From positions 558,001 to 622,000 of the forward strand of contig CAVXOR010000002.1 of the NCBI GenBank assembly GCA_963763475.1: DNA of 64,000 bases. The letters are read 5' to 3'. Source of the DNA: AC-32 sp963763475. Lineage in GTDB: Bacteria; Actinomycetota; Thermoleophilia; Gaiellales; Gaiellaceae. Positions 42,480 to 50,369 of the stretch are shown piece by piece. Position 1 is the first letter of the stretch; each line of letters starts with the position of its first letter. The notes under the pieces are model-generated. The model saw only the letters and a list, made by a program, of their open reading frames with translations, searched no databases and was not told the origin of the DNA. Made by a program: the position numbers and the translations under genes.

Positions 42480-43243
42480 GGACGCTCGCCGTCGCCCGCG
42501 GAGTCGCCTGGCGGACGCTGCACAACGTGGTCACGAACCCGTCCCTGCTGATTCCCTCGCTGGTGTTCCCGCTCTTCTTCTTCACCGCCTTCGCAGGCGG
42601 GCTCTCGAACATCCGGCACGTGCCCGGCTTCGACTACGCCAGCGGCTACACGGCCTTCCAGTTCGTCTTCGTGCTGCTGCAGTCGGCGGCCTTCGGCGGG
42701 GTCTTCACCGGCTTCGGGATCGCGCGTGACTTCGAGAGCGGCTTCGCCCGCCGGCTGCTGCTGGCGGCGCCGAACCGGATCGGGATCGTGGGCGGCTACG
42801 CGCTGGCCGCGCTCGGGCGCTGGCTGATCACGGCGACGGTGCTGACCACGGTCGCCCTGCTGGCCGGGATGAAGATCGGCGGCAGCGGCGTCGACCTGGT
42901 CGGGCTCTACACGCTCGCGCTGCTGCTGAACCTGGCGGCCGTGCTCTGGGCGGCGGGGGTGGCGATGCGGTTCCGGACGATGCAGGCCGGTCCGGTGATG
43001 CAGTTCCCGGTCTTCGTGGTGCTGTTCTTCGCACCGGTCTACGTGCCGCTGTCCCTGCTGCAGGGGTGGATCCACGGGGTCGCGACGTTCAACCCGCTGA
43101 CGCGCGTGGTCGAGTCCGGGCGTGGCTTCCTCTCGGGCGAGCCGACCGAGGTCGGGCTCGCCTACGCCATCGGCGTCGCGCTGGTGGTGCTGTTCTCGCT
43201 CTGGGCCCTGCGCGGCCTGCGCAGCGCCGAGCGCGCCGGATGA
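42476..43243 (+). CDS. ABC-2 type permease (second subunit)
   Basis: 255 residues, six predicted helices. GIARDFESGFARRLLLAAPN is the same loop as in the first permease, so the exporter is probably a heterodimer. FNPLTRVVESGRGFLSGEP near the end is typical of DrrB-like subunits. ATGA overlap with the upstream gene. Substrate unknown. Confidence 0.88.
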   Translation: MRTLAVARGVAWRTLHNVVTNPSLLIPSLVFPLFFFTAFAGGLSNIRHVPGFDYASGYTAFQFVFVLLQSAAFGGVFTGFGIARDFESGFARRLLLAAPNRIGIVGGYALAALGRWLITATVLTTVALLAGMKIGGSGVDLVGLYTLALLLNLAAVLWAAGVAMRFRTMQAGPVMQFPVFVVLFFAPVYVPLSLLQGWIHGVATFNPLTRVVESGRGFLSGEPTEVGLAYAIGVALVVLFSLWALRGLRSAERAG

Positions 43244-43250
43244 GCCGGAA

Positions 43251-43287
43251 AGAGCCCGCCGCTCGGGGGGTGGTGGCGACGGGCTCT
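43251..43287 (+). terminator. Putative terminator of the ABC exporter operon
   Basis: AGAGCCCG (43251-43258) pairs with CGGGCTCT (43280-43287), an 8-bp stem with a 21-nt G-rich loop, starting 8 bp after the permease stop. No T-run follows. On the opposite strand the loop shows six consecutive C. Confidence 0.5.
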
Positions 43288-43385
43288 CCCCATGTGCTTG
43301 CCGCGGGCCTCAAAGGCCAGGTACGGGGCTCCGCGGCTCGCATCGCCCAGTGACTCCACGCTAGCCCGGGGCGACCGGGATTCCA

Positions 43386-43403
43386 ATAGGCCGTCCGGCC
43401 TAT
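43386..43403. terminator. Inverted repeat upstream of the sensor kinase
   Basis: ATAGGCCG-tc-CGGCCTAT, 8 perfect pairs, followed on the plus strand by CTTTCC. Could end transcription entering from the exporter operon or serve as an operator for the kinase gene 83 bp downstream. The remaining 43288-43485 holds no open frame I can support. Confidence 0.4.
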
Positions 43404-43485
43404 CTTTCCAAGTCGCAACGAGGGTGTTTCCGGCCAGGATTTTCTCGACGCCGCCTGAGGCCCTCCGTATCATCCACTGCGCCCA

Positions 43486-46400
43486 GTGACCCCCGAAGAC
43501 CAGGCTGTCTACTTCAACGCCGTTCCGCTGTTCATCCTGGCGGGCGCCTACCTGATGGTGGCCGCGGCCCTCGCGCCGACGCTCTGGCGCGAGCGGCGGC
43601 GGGTGAGCGTCACCGACGTCGCGCTCGCGGCGCTCTTCCCGGCGATCGGGATCGCAGCTGGGATCTTCGCGGTCGAGGTGCTGCATGACCGCTCCCCGAT
43701 CGGTGGCCATGTCTGGCCCGCCTTCGCGGCGACGCTCGTCGCGCTCGTGCCCGCACTGATCTTCCTGCGCCGCTGGAGCGAGCCGGCGGGAGTCGTGATG
43801 AGCGGCGCTCGCGCCCGTGAAGCGGAAGAGCTCGTCGGCGTGCGCGACCGCGAGCTCGACGCGGTCACACGCATCATCAACGCGCTCGCGCGGATCCAGG
43901 AGCCGGCCGACGCCGCCCGCGTACTGCTCGACGAGGTCGAGGGCCTGATCGGCTCGGAGTTCAACGCGCTCGCGCTCGTCAGCCAGGACGAGGACGAGGC
44001 GGTCGGCCTGCTCGCCCGTTCCGGCGGCCAGGACCTCGCCTGGTGGAGCGAGATGCGCCTGCACCTGCACAACGAGCCCTCTGGGATCGCGAGCGCGTTC
44101 TTCGAGGCCGCGCCCGTCTCGGTGTACGACTGCGACTCCTCGTCGCTCGTCAACCCGCGCCTGGCGCGAACCGCCGAGGCCAAGAGCGCCGTGTTCGTGC
44201 CGCTGATCGTCGAGGAGCGGGTGATCGGCGTGATGGTGGCGGCGACGACGGGAGAGCGGCGCGCGTTCGCGACCGAGGAGGTGCGCCTGATGGAAGCGCT
44301 CGCCGGCGAGACGGCGATCGCGCTCGACCGCACGCGCTCGTCGGCGGCGCTCGACCGGGCGCTCGCCCGGGAGCGGCTCGTCGCGAAGATCTCCCGCCGC
44401 GTCCGTTCGGTGCACGACCTGGACGCGATCACCCGCGTCGCAGTGACCGAGACCGGCCGCGCGATCGGCGCCTCGCGCTGCTTCATTCGGCTCGGCGAAC
44501 CCGGCGAGGCGATGCCGATCCGGGCCGAGTGGTGGGCGGACGGGCTCGAGCCGATCGGCGACGCCGTGGGCGGTCTGCCGGTCTCGAACCTCGCCACTCG
44601 CGAGCGGCAGACCGTCACGATTTCCGACGTGCTCGACGCGCCCGCGCTCGCCGACGCCTCGCTTGGCAGCGTCGAGAGCCTCTCGCGGCTCGGCACGCGC
44701 GCGGCGCTCGCCATCCCGGTAATCGTCTTTGACCGCATGATCGGCGTGCTCGGCCTGCACCGGCCGGAGCCGGGACCGTGGTCGTCGGGCGACGTCGCAC
44801 TGGCCGAAGCGGTCGCGCGGGAGATCGGCCTCGCGCTGCACACCGCGCAGCTGCTCGACGAGAACGAGCGACGGCTCGGCGAGCAGGCCGCCCTGCTGAA
44901 GGCGGCCCAGACGGTCACGAGCGAGCTCGACCTGGACGCCGTGCTGCAGCGGCTCGTGGACGAGGTGGCGGAGCTGCTGCAGGCGGAGGCGGTGGACTGC
45001 TTCCTGCTCGATCAGGAGCGGGACGTACTCCGCTGCGCGGCGGTGCACGGCTCGCTCGAGGGGATCGTCGGCTTCGAGTTCCCGGCCGACCGCGGCCTTT
45101 CCGGCCGCGCAATCGCCCGCGGTCGCTCGGTGCTCTCGGACGACTACCAGAGCCTCCCCGACGCAGTCCCCCATCCCGGTTACGAAGGCTTCCGCAGCGC
45201 GGTCGTCGCGCCGATGCGCTGGTCCGGCGAGGTGATGGGCATCCTCGGCGTCGGCACGCGCGACACAACGAGGCGGTTCAGCCAGTCCGACGCGGGGCTG
45301 CTGGAGGCCTTTGCGAACCTGGCCGCGCTCGCGCTGCGCAACGCGGAGAGCTTCGCCGAGCGCACGCGCCAGGCCCGAATCCAGCGCGGCTTCTACCAGA
45401 TCGCCGCCGTGCTCGGCCAATCGATCTCGCGCAAGGAGACCTTCGACGCGCTCGCTCAGGCCGCCTCCGACGCCCTCGGCGGCGGCAGCGCGGCGGTGCT
45501 GATGCCGCGCGAGGACGACCTTCGGCTCGACGGGTTGCACAACCTTCCCGGGCTGCTGGTGCATTTCCTCGAGCAGGGCCTGGGCGACCCGTCCGGGCCG
45601 CTGCGGTCGGCCGCGCGCAACGGCAGGGTGCTCGCCGCGCCGCGCCTGGAGGACGACGAGCGCTTCGACGAGGAGTGGCGCAACGTCGCCCACGAGAGCG
45701 GCTACGGCGCGCTGCTGGCCGTGCCGGTCGAGGCGCCGCGCACCGACGAGTGCGCGCTCGTGCTCGTCTTCTTCGCCGAGGAGCGGCGCTTCACCGACGA
45801 CGACCTCGAGCTCGCCCGCAACCTGGCCGGAGCAGCTCGCGGCGCGCTCGAGCGAAGCGAGCTGTTCGAGGCCGAGCGCCGCGCCCGCGGCCTGGCGCAG
45901 CAGCTCGCGCGCACCGGCTCGCTGCTCGCCACCGAGCTCGATCCGTCAGCCGTGCTGGACGAGGTCGCGCGCCAGGCGCCGGCGCTGCTCCAGGCCGACG
46001 CGGCAGTGATCCGCCTGCTCGACGGCGACGAGCTCGTCGCCGCGGCCGGCACCGGTGAGGACGCCCAGGGCGTGCTCGACTCGCGCGTGGCATCCACCGC
46101 ACGGCTCGCGGGCGACGCCGTCCAGTCGCGCTCGCCGGTCGCGGTGCCGGATGCACGTGAGGACCAGCGGCTGCAGCAGGCCGACCCGATGCTGGCCGCC
46201 GGCCATGCCTCGTGCGTGGCCGCGCCGCTCGTCGGGCCGGAGGGCGCGGTGCAAGGCGTGCTCTCGGTCTACTGCAGGGCCCCGCGGGCCTGGCGTGAGG
46301 AGGAGATCGAGGCGCTGGCGGCGTTCGCCGGCAACGCCTCAGCCGCGCTCTCGAGCGCCGAGCTCTACCAGAGCGTCGCGCTCGAGAAGGAGCGCAGCGT

Positions 46401-47430
46401 GGCGATCCTGTCCAACATCGCCGACGGGATCGTCGCGGTCGACCGCGAAGGCGAGGTCGTGCTCTGGAACGCGGCCGCCGAGCGGATCACCGGCGTTCCC
46501 GGCCAGGACGCGTTGGGCCATCCGCCGAGCGAAGTGCTGCAGCGCGAGCTCGAGTCCGGCGACGACGTGCCGGCGGGCGAGCGGCTCGTCTCGCTCCGGC
46601 GTGGGGGCGAGGAGATCTGGCTCTCCCTGACCGAGGCGGTGATGCGCGACCCGTCGGGCGCTGTGGCCGGCCGCATCTTCGCCTTCCGTGACATCTCGGC
46701 CGAGCGCGTCGTCGAGCAGATGAAGTCGGAGTTCGTGTCGAACGTGTCGCGCGAGCTGCGCTCGCCGTTGACCTCGATCTACGGCTTCGCCGAGACGCTG
46801 CTGCGCGACGACGTGCTCTTCGGGGAGGAGGAGCGCGACACGTTCCTCGGCTACATCGCGTCGGAGGCCGGGCGCCTGACCTCGATCGTCGACCGCCTGC
46901 TCTCGGTGGCGCAGCTCGACTCGGGCGACCTCCAGGTTCAGCTCGCGGCCACCGACGTCGGCCAGGTCGTGGCCGAGGCGGTCGCGGCGGCGAAGCAGTC
47001 GCTCGTGCTCGACGGCCACGAGTTCGTGCTCGACCTCCCGCCGGAGCCCCTGGCCGTCGACGCCGACCGCGAGAAGTTGCGGCAGATCCTGATGGACCTC
47101 GTCGAGAACGCGGTCAAGTACTCGCCCAGCGGCGGCACGGTGCGGGTCTCGGCCCGCCGCCGCGACGACACCGTGGAGGTGAGCGTGGAGGACGAGGGCA
47201 TCGGCATCCCGCAGTCGGAGCAGAGCCGGATCTTCGCGAAGTTCTACCGCGCCGAAAGTGCCGGCCGTGACCTCGCCAGCGGCGGCACGGGCCTCGGGCT
47301 CTTCATCGCCAAGGAGCTGCTCGCAGCGATGCGCGGGCGCATCTCGGTACGCTCGGTCGAGGGCGAGGGCTCGAGCTTCGTGTTCTCGTTGCCACTGTCC
47401 AGCTCGCCGGTGCTCAGCGAGCGCGAGTAA
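43486..47430 (+). CDS. Multi-GAF/PAS sensor histidine kinase lacking the phosphoacceptor histidine
   Basis: 1314 residues, GTG start. Three N-terminal membrane segments (about 13-32, 42-64, 75-95), then five GAF-like domains (roughly 115-285, 293-446, 476-620, 636-780, 811-950), a PAS domain (about 964-1080), HisKA (about 1078-1145) and HATPase (about 1185-1305). The ATPase keeps its N box (DLVENAVKYSP), G1 (VEDEGIGIPQSE) and G2 (GGTGLGLFIAKELL). In HisKA the motif reads NVSRELRSPLTSI: the His is Arg1089 (CGC at 46750-46752). Autophosphorylation at the usual site is therefore impossible. An intact receiver gene follows 42 bp downstream. Confidence 0.9.
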   Translation: MTPEDQAVYFNAVPLFILAGAYLMVAAALAPTLWRERRRVSVTDVALAALFPAIGIAAGIFAVEVLHDRSPIGGHVWPAFAATLVALVPALIFLRRWSEPAGVVMSGARAREAEELVGVRDRELDAVTRIINALARIQEPADAARVLLDEVEGLIGSEFNALALVSQDEDEAVGLLARSGGQDLAWWSEMRLHLHNEPSGIASAFFEAAPVSVYDCDSSSLVNPRLARTAEAKSAVFVPLIVEERVIGVMVAATTGERRAFATEEVRLMEALAGETAIALDRTRSSAALDRALARERLVAKISRRVRSVHDLDAITRVAVTETGRAIGASRCFIRLGEPGEAMPIRAEWWADGLEPIGDAVGGLPVSNLATRERQTVTISDVLDAPALADASLGSVESLSRLGTRAALAIPVIVFDRMIGVLGLHRPEPGPWSSGDVALAEAVAREIGLALHTAQLLDENERRLGEQAALLKAAQTVTSELDLDAVLQRLVDEVAELLQAEAVDCFLLDQERDVLRCAAVHGSLEGIVGFEFPADRGLSGRAIARGRSVLSDDYQSLPDAVPHPGYEGFRSAVVAPMRWSGEVMGILGVGTRDTTRRFSQSDAGLLEAFANLAALALRNAESFAERTRQARIQRGFYQIAAVLGQSISRKETFDALAQAASDALGGGSAAVLMPREDDLRLDGLHNLPGLLVHFLEQGLGDPSGPLRSAARNGRVLAAPRLEDDERFDEEWRNVAHESGYGALLAVPVEAPRTDECALVLVFFAEERRFTDDDLELARNLAGAARGALERSELFEAERRARGLAQQLARTGSLLATELDPSAVLDEVARQAPALLQADAAVIRLLDGDELVAAAGTGEDAQGVLDSRVASTARLAGDAVQSRSPVAVPDAREDQRLQQADPMLAAGHASCVAAPLVGPEGAVQGVLSVYCRAPRAWREEEIEALAAFAGNASAALSSAELYQSVALEKERSVAILSNIADGIVAVDREGEVVLWNAAAERITGVPGQDALGHPPSEVLQRELESGDDVPAGERLVSLRRGGEEIWLSLTEAVMRDPSGAVAGRIFAFRDISAERVVEQMKSEFVSNVSRELRSPLTSIYGFAETLLRDDVLFGEEERDTFLGYIASEAGRLTSIVDRLLSVAQLDSGDLQVQLAATDVGQVVAEAVAAAKQSLVLDGHEFVLDLPPEPLAVDADREKLRQILMDLVENAVKYSPSGGTVRVSARRRDDTVEVSVEDEGIGIPQSEQSRIFAKFYRAESAGRDLASGGTGLGLFIAKELLAAMRGRISVRSVEGEGSSFVFSLPLSSSPVLSERE

Positions 47431-47472
47431 ATGGCCTGCGAACGGGTATAGGCCGCGCGAAAGAGAGGGCCG

Positions 47473-47916
47473 ATGACGAGGGTGTTGGTAATCGACGACG
47501 AGCCACCGATCCGCCTCCTCTGCCGCGTGAACCTGGAGGCGGAGGGAATGGAGGTGCTCGAGGCGAGCGACGGGCCGACCGGGCTCGAGAAGGCTCGCAA
47601 CGAGGAGCCGGACGTGATCCTGCTCGACGTCATGATGCCCGGGCTCGACGGCTGGCAGGTCGCGGAGGAACTGATCGACGGCGAGCGCACGAACGCGATC
47701 CCGATCGTCTTCCTGACCGCGCGGGCCGAGGCGCGTGACCGCGCGCGCGGCCTCGACCTCGGCGGGATCGATTACGTGACGAAACCCTTCAATCCGGTCG
47801 AGCTGGCTCCACTCGTGCGCGACCTGATCACGCGCGTCGACCGCGGCGAGCGCGACGACCTGCGCCGCGAGAAGCTCGCGGAGCTACGCGACCTGCTCGA
47901 CCCTCCCGCGGCCTAG
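47473..47916 (+). CDS. Single-domain response regulator
   Basis: 147 residues: acidic pocket VIDDEPPI, phospho-acceptor Asp52 in LLDVMMPGLDG, Thr in VFLTARAE, Lys in YVTKPFNP. The remaining C-terminal 30 residues are helical and charged, with no DNA-binding domain, so output is by protein contact. Adjacent to the His-less kinase, so another kinase may phosphorylate it. Stop overlaps the convergent CAP gene (CTAG). Confidence 0.92.
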   Translation: MTRVLVIDDEPPIRLLCRVNLEAEGMEVLEASDGPTGLEKARNEEPDVILLDVMMPGLDGWQVAEELIDGERTNAIPIVFLTARAEARDRARGLDLGGIDYVTKPFNPVELAPLVRDLITRVDRGERDDLRREKLAELRDLLDPPAA

Positions 47917-48392
47917 CGGCCCGCGAAGTCAGTCGTCACCATCAGCGTGTGCGGGCGACCGGAGAAGCGGCCGCTCAGGGCGCCGACGCCGACGATGCGG
48001 TAGCCCGGGTGCAGCAGGTTCGCTCGGTGCTCCGGGCTCGCGAGCCACATCCGGACGATCGAGCGTGCCACGCTGAGCGAGCCCTGGCCCCACGCCAGGT
48101 TCTCGCCCACCCGGCGCGCGTGCACGCCGCTGCCCCGAATGCGCCTGTTGAAGGCTCCGTGCGCGAACGTGCCGGTGCGCAGCATGCGCAAGCTGTGCAC
48201 GCGAGCCGCCCGCTCGAGTCGCGCGTCCGCGCGCAACGCCCGCAGCCCCTTCGCCCGCCGCACCTCGTTCATCACGGTGAGCAGCGAGGACTCGGCTCGA
48301 GTCAGTGTCGCGGTCGAGGCCGCATGAGCGGCGCCGGCCAAGATAAGAGCAGTGACGGCAGCCGCCACCCCGGTGCGTACTCGTCTGGCCAC
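47913..48392 (-). CDS. Secreted CAP-domain (SCP/PR-1) protein
   Basis: 159 residues from GTG 48392 (VARRVRTGVAAAVTALIL), giving a clean signal peptide; a TTG at 48449 would add 19 residues. Mature CAP domain: NEVRRAKGLRALRADARLE, HSLRMLRTGTFAHG, RRVGENLAWGQG and MWLASPEHRANLLHPGYRIV. The His and Glu residues of the CAP cavity are present. Bacterial members are secreted and poorly characterised. Confidence 0.85.
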   Translation of the reverse strand: MARRVRTGVAAAVTALILAGAAHAASTATLTRAESSLLTVMNEVRRAKGLRALRADARLERAARVHSLRMLRTGTFAHGAFNRRIRGSGVHARRVGENLAWGQGSLSVARSIVRMWLASPEHRANLLHPGYRIVGVGALSGRFSGRPHTLMVTTDFAGR

Positions 48393-48449
48393 GAGTCGCG
48401 GGCATGTAAGCACAGGTTCCGGACGGAAACGCGCTCGAAACTGTGGCAA

Positions 48450-48468
48450 TTGTCATTTGAAACGACAA
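48450..48468. promoter_or_regulatory. 19-bp near-perfect palindrome upstream of the CAP gene and tRNA-Pro
   Basis: TTGTC-a-TTT-g-AAA-c-GACAA: eight paired positions around a central G with a single mismatch. It is AT-rich in a GC-rich genome and lies in the divergent region between the CAP gene and tRNA-Pro, so an operator is likely. Confidence 0.5.
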
Positions 48469-48499
48469 AATCCTGCGGTAAGAGCGCAAACTTCGCGGT

Positions 48500-48505
48500 T
48501 ACACT
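48500..48505 (+). promoter_or_regulatory. -10 box of tRNA-Pro promoter
   Basis: TACACT lies 7 bp before the mature tRNA 5' end, placing the transcription start at or next to the first tRNA base. No good -35 match is seen 16-18 bp upstream. Confidence 0.4.
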
Positions 48506-48512
48506 CCGCGCG

Positions 48513-48587
48513 CGGGACGTAGCGCAGCCTGGTTAGCGCGCCTGCTTTGGGAGCAGGAGGTCGGAGGTTCGAATCCTCCCGTCCCGA
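48513..48587 (+). tRNA. tRNA-Pro (anticodon TGG)
   Basis: 75-nt cloverleaf: acceptor CGGGACG/CGTCCCG, D arm GCGC...GCGC, anticodon arm CCTGC-TTTGGGA-GCAGG with TGG at positions 34-36, T arm GGAGG-TTCGAAT-CCTCC, discriminator A. The CCA is not encoded, so it must be added by a nucleotidyltransferase. Its last 18 bases plus two flanking bases recur at 50350-50369. Confidence 0.97.
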
Positions 48588-48589
48588 CT
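48570..48589 (+). repeat. Putative attachment site copy 1 (3' end of tRNA-Pro)
   Basis: CGAATCCtCCCGTCCCGACT, the T-loop-to-discriminator part of tRNA-Pro plus CT. The same 20 bases with one difference occur at 50350-50369 in direct orientation. Confidence 0.65.
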
Positions 48590-48893
48590 GAGAGGCCCGC
48601 TGGAAACGGCGGGTTTCTCTGTCAGTGGCCTCTCGCCCGACTACCTCGCGCCGCTACCGCCTGCACCGGTTAAGTCGAGGCATCGCGCGCGATGCCAGGC
48701 CCGCCCGCCCCCTCCGCGGAAAAAACGTCGGAGTCCCGTTCCTGGTCGGCAGGGAGTACTAGCGGTGTTCCCTCGCAATAGCTATCGGCACCGTCGCTCG
48801 GGACACCGATCAGTGACGACGCATTCGGTTGGGCACGCCGCCACTTTCGCCCACCGAATCAACGCCGCCAACTGAGTAGGAGGATCCGCCGCA
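48590..48893. other. 304-bp gene-free stretch after tRNA-Pro with an 18-bp perfect palindrome
   Basis: Apart from the tRNA terminator it contains GGCATCGCGCGCGATGCC (48679-48696), a perfect 18-bp palindrome, and the AGTAGGAGG ribosome-binding site of the next gene. I see no open frame that looks coding. A short minus-strand frame is present (48782-49063) but overlaps the small gene and has no start signal. Confidence 0.6.
48592..48620 (+). terminator. Terminator-like hairpin after tRNA-Pro
   Basis: CCCGC (48596-48600) pairs with GCGGG (48609-48613), flanked by GAG/CTC, and is followed by TTTCTCT. A plausible intrinsic terminator for the tRNA transcript. Confidence 0.55.
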
Positions 48894-49091
48894 ATGCAGA
48901 GTGCCGCTACCCGTGGTTTCACCGTCGTTACCGTCGTGACGCTGATCTTCGCGCCGGTCTGGAACGGAAAGCATTGGATCGACTTCCTGATGGGCAGGAA
49001 GACTGAGACGACCATCGTGAAGTGCCAGCCGAACGATCCCTGTCCGGCAAAGAAGCACATCACGCAGAAAGTCGTTCAGCCGCACCCGTAA
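48894..49091 (+). CDS. 65-residue single-pass membrane protein preceding the glycosyltransferase
   Basis: ATG with AGGAGG 10 nt upstream. One hydrophobic segment at about 8-22 (GFTVVTVVTLIFAPVW), then a short external part with a Cys pair (VKCQPNDPCPAKK). Its TAA is directly followed by the GTG of the GT2 gene, so it is probably a co-translated accessory subunit. No family recognised. Confidence 0.65.
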   Translation: MQSAATRGFTVVTVVTLIFAPVWNGKHWIDFLMGRKTETTIVKCQPNDPCPAKKHITQKVVQPHP

Positions 49092-50228
49092 GTGTCCTCG
49101 TATCTCCCCCTCGCGTTCGCGATCTTCCTGGTCGCGTTCGACTTTCAAAACCTGCGCTCGTGGAGCGGAGGGAAGACAATCAAACCCGACCGGGTAAAGT
49201 CGCAGGACTTCACGATCGTGGTGCCGGTCTTTGGGCATCCGCGCTACTTCGAGGCCGAGCGCCTTCTTCGTTACCGCCACAGGGTTCTCGTCGCGATGGA
49301 GATCACTCCGCCCTCGATGGCGGCGTTCGCGGACGAGCTCGAAGCGGACGGGTGGAACGTCGAGCGTCTCGTCGTCGAAGATCCGAACCCCGCAGCGCTC
49401 GTGGCGGCTGCGCTGCCCGCCGTCGACACCACTTACACTTTCCGTCTCGACGCTGACACCGACATCGGAGACGATGCTGCCGCCGCCGTCGCTGCGGCCG
49501 ATGTTGCCGGGGCCGATCTGTGCTCGATCAAGTGCGCCGTCGGCAACCGCACGAACGTCGTCACCAAGCTGCAGGCACTCGAATACCGGATGGCCATGCT
49601 CAGCCGCCACTTCCGTCCGTGGCTGACCTCGGGCGCGTGCTTCCTCGCGCGAACCGACGCGCTGCGGGAGATCATGGCCCGGCACTCCAGCTGGACCCCG
49701 GGCGAGGACATCGAAACCGGGCGGACGGCACTCGCCCTCCGCATGCGCATCCGCCATCTCGAGATGGTCGTGCACACCGACGCGCCGGAAAGCTGGCGAG
49801 CGCTCTTCCGGCAGCGGAGGCTCTGGTGGGCGGGCGCGTTTCGCCACTGGTGGATCAACCTCGACCGGAACTTGCTCCACCTACCGGTGCTGACGAGCTA
49901 TTACGTCATTGCAATCTGGCTGACGTGGTATTTGAAGTGGTGGACGATGTTGAGTCCGGCGGCGGTTCTCTCGAGCCTGCCCTACGTCTACTGCGCCTAC
50001 CTCTTCGTCACGGTCACGTCGAACCTGCAAGTCGCCTCACCGTGGATGATCGCCTTCCCCTTCTACGCACTCGTCCAAGTGCTCGTGATGCCGGTCTTCG
50101 GCGCAATGACGTACTTCGAGCTCGCGAGAGGCCGGCGCCGGCTGGGGCGGTACGGCTTTGGGTATCGCCGGCGCGAGGTTTTGCGGGTGATTCGACGTGT
50201 GACGGCCTATCCATCGGGGCGGTCGTAG
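49092..50228 (+). CDS. Processive family-2 glycosyltransferase (polysaccharide synthase-like)
   Basis: 378 residues, GTG start. N-terminal membrane anchor about 3-18, then the GT-A domain: FTIVVPVFGHPRYF, DAD in FRLDADTDIGDD, the catalytic GEDIETG, and QRRLWW near the position of the QxxRW motif. Three or four membrane segments follow (about 258-330). This is the NodC/HasA/cellulose-synthase layout, so a membrane synthase extruding a polysaccharide or adding to a lipid is likely. Sugar unknown. Lower GC than flanks and inside the tRNA-bounded insert. Confidence 0.85.
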   Translation: MSSYLPLAFAIFLVAFDFQNLRSWSGGKTIKPDRVKSQDFTIVVPVFGHPRYFEAERLLRYRHRVLVAMEITPPSMAAFADELEADGWNVERLVVEDPNPAALVAAALPAVDTTYTFRLDADTDIGDDAAAAVAAADVAGADLCSIKCAVGNRTNVVTKLQALEYRMAMLSRHFRPWLTSGACFLARTDALREIMARHSSWTPGEDIETGRTALALRMRIRHLEMVVHTDAPESWRALFRQRRLWWAGAFRHWWINLDRNLLHLPVLTSYYVIAIWLTWYLKWWTMLSPAAVLSSLPYVYCAYLFVTVTSNLQVASPWMIAFPFYALVQVLVMPVFGAMTYFELARGRRRLGRYGFGYRRREVLRVIRRVTAYPSGRS

Positions 50229-50349
50229 GCCGCGAGCGAGCTGCACGAAGCGCGAGGACGCTGGCCAAGATGCCTGTCACTCGATCGAGGGACGGTGGCG
50301 CCGCCGGAAATGCGACGCAAAGCCGCATTTCTCTGTTGCTTTGAATTTC

Positions 50350-50369
50350 CGAATCCGCCCGTCCCGACT
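50350..50369 (+). repeat. Putative attachment site copy 2
   Basis: CGAATCCgCCCGTCCCGACT, 19 of 20 identical to the tRNA-Pro 3' end. Its last two bases overlap the stop codon of the cyclase gene, i.e. it abuts the end of the ordinary chromosome genes. Confidence 0.65.

Larger units (their letters stand above)
48590..50349. mobile_element. Putative tRNA-Pro-borne mini genomic island, no integrase
   Basis: 1.76 kb between direct repeats of the tRNA-Pro 3' end, the classic footprint of tyrosine-recombinase integration. The interior is visibly lower in GC than the flanks (for example around 49130-49200 and 49890-49950) and has only a 65-residue membrane protein and a GT2 enzyme. No integrase is present, so it would be a decayed or trans-mobilised element. 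The single mismatch in copy 2 suggests it is not recent. Confidence 0.55.

Noticed and set aside
43244..43485. SRP RNA or tmRNA in the gap before the sensor kinase
   Set aside because: No GGAAGCAGC-type SRP domain IV sequence and no tRNA-like ends were found.
48782..49063. 93-codon minus-strand frame in the insert
   Set aside because: It overlaps the small membrane protein gene, has no ribosome-binding site and no recognisable product.
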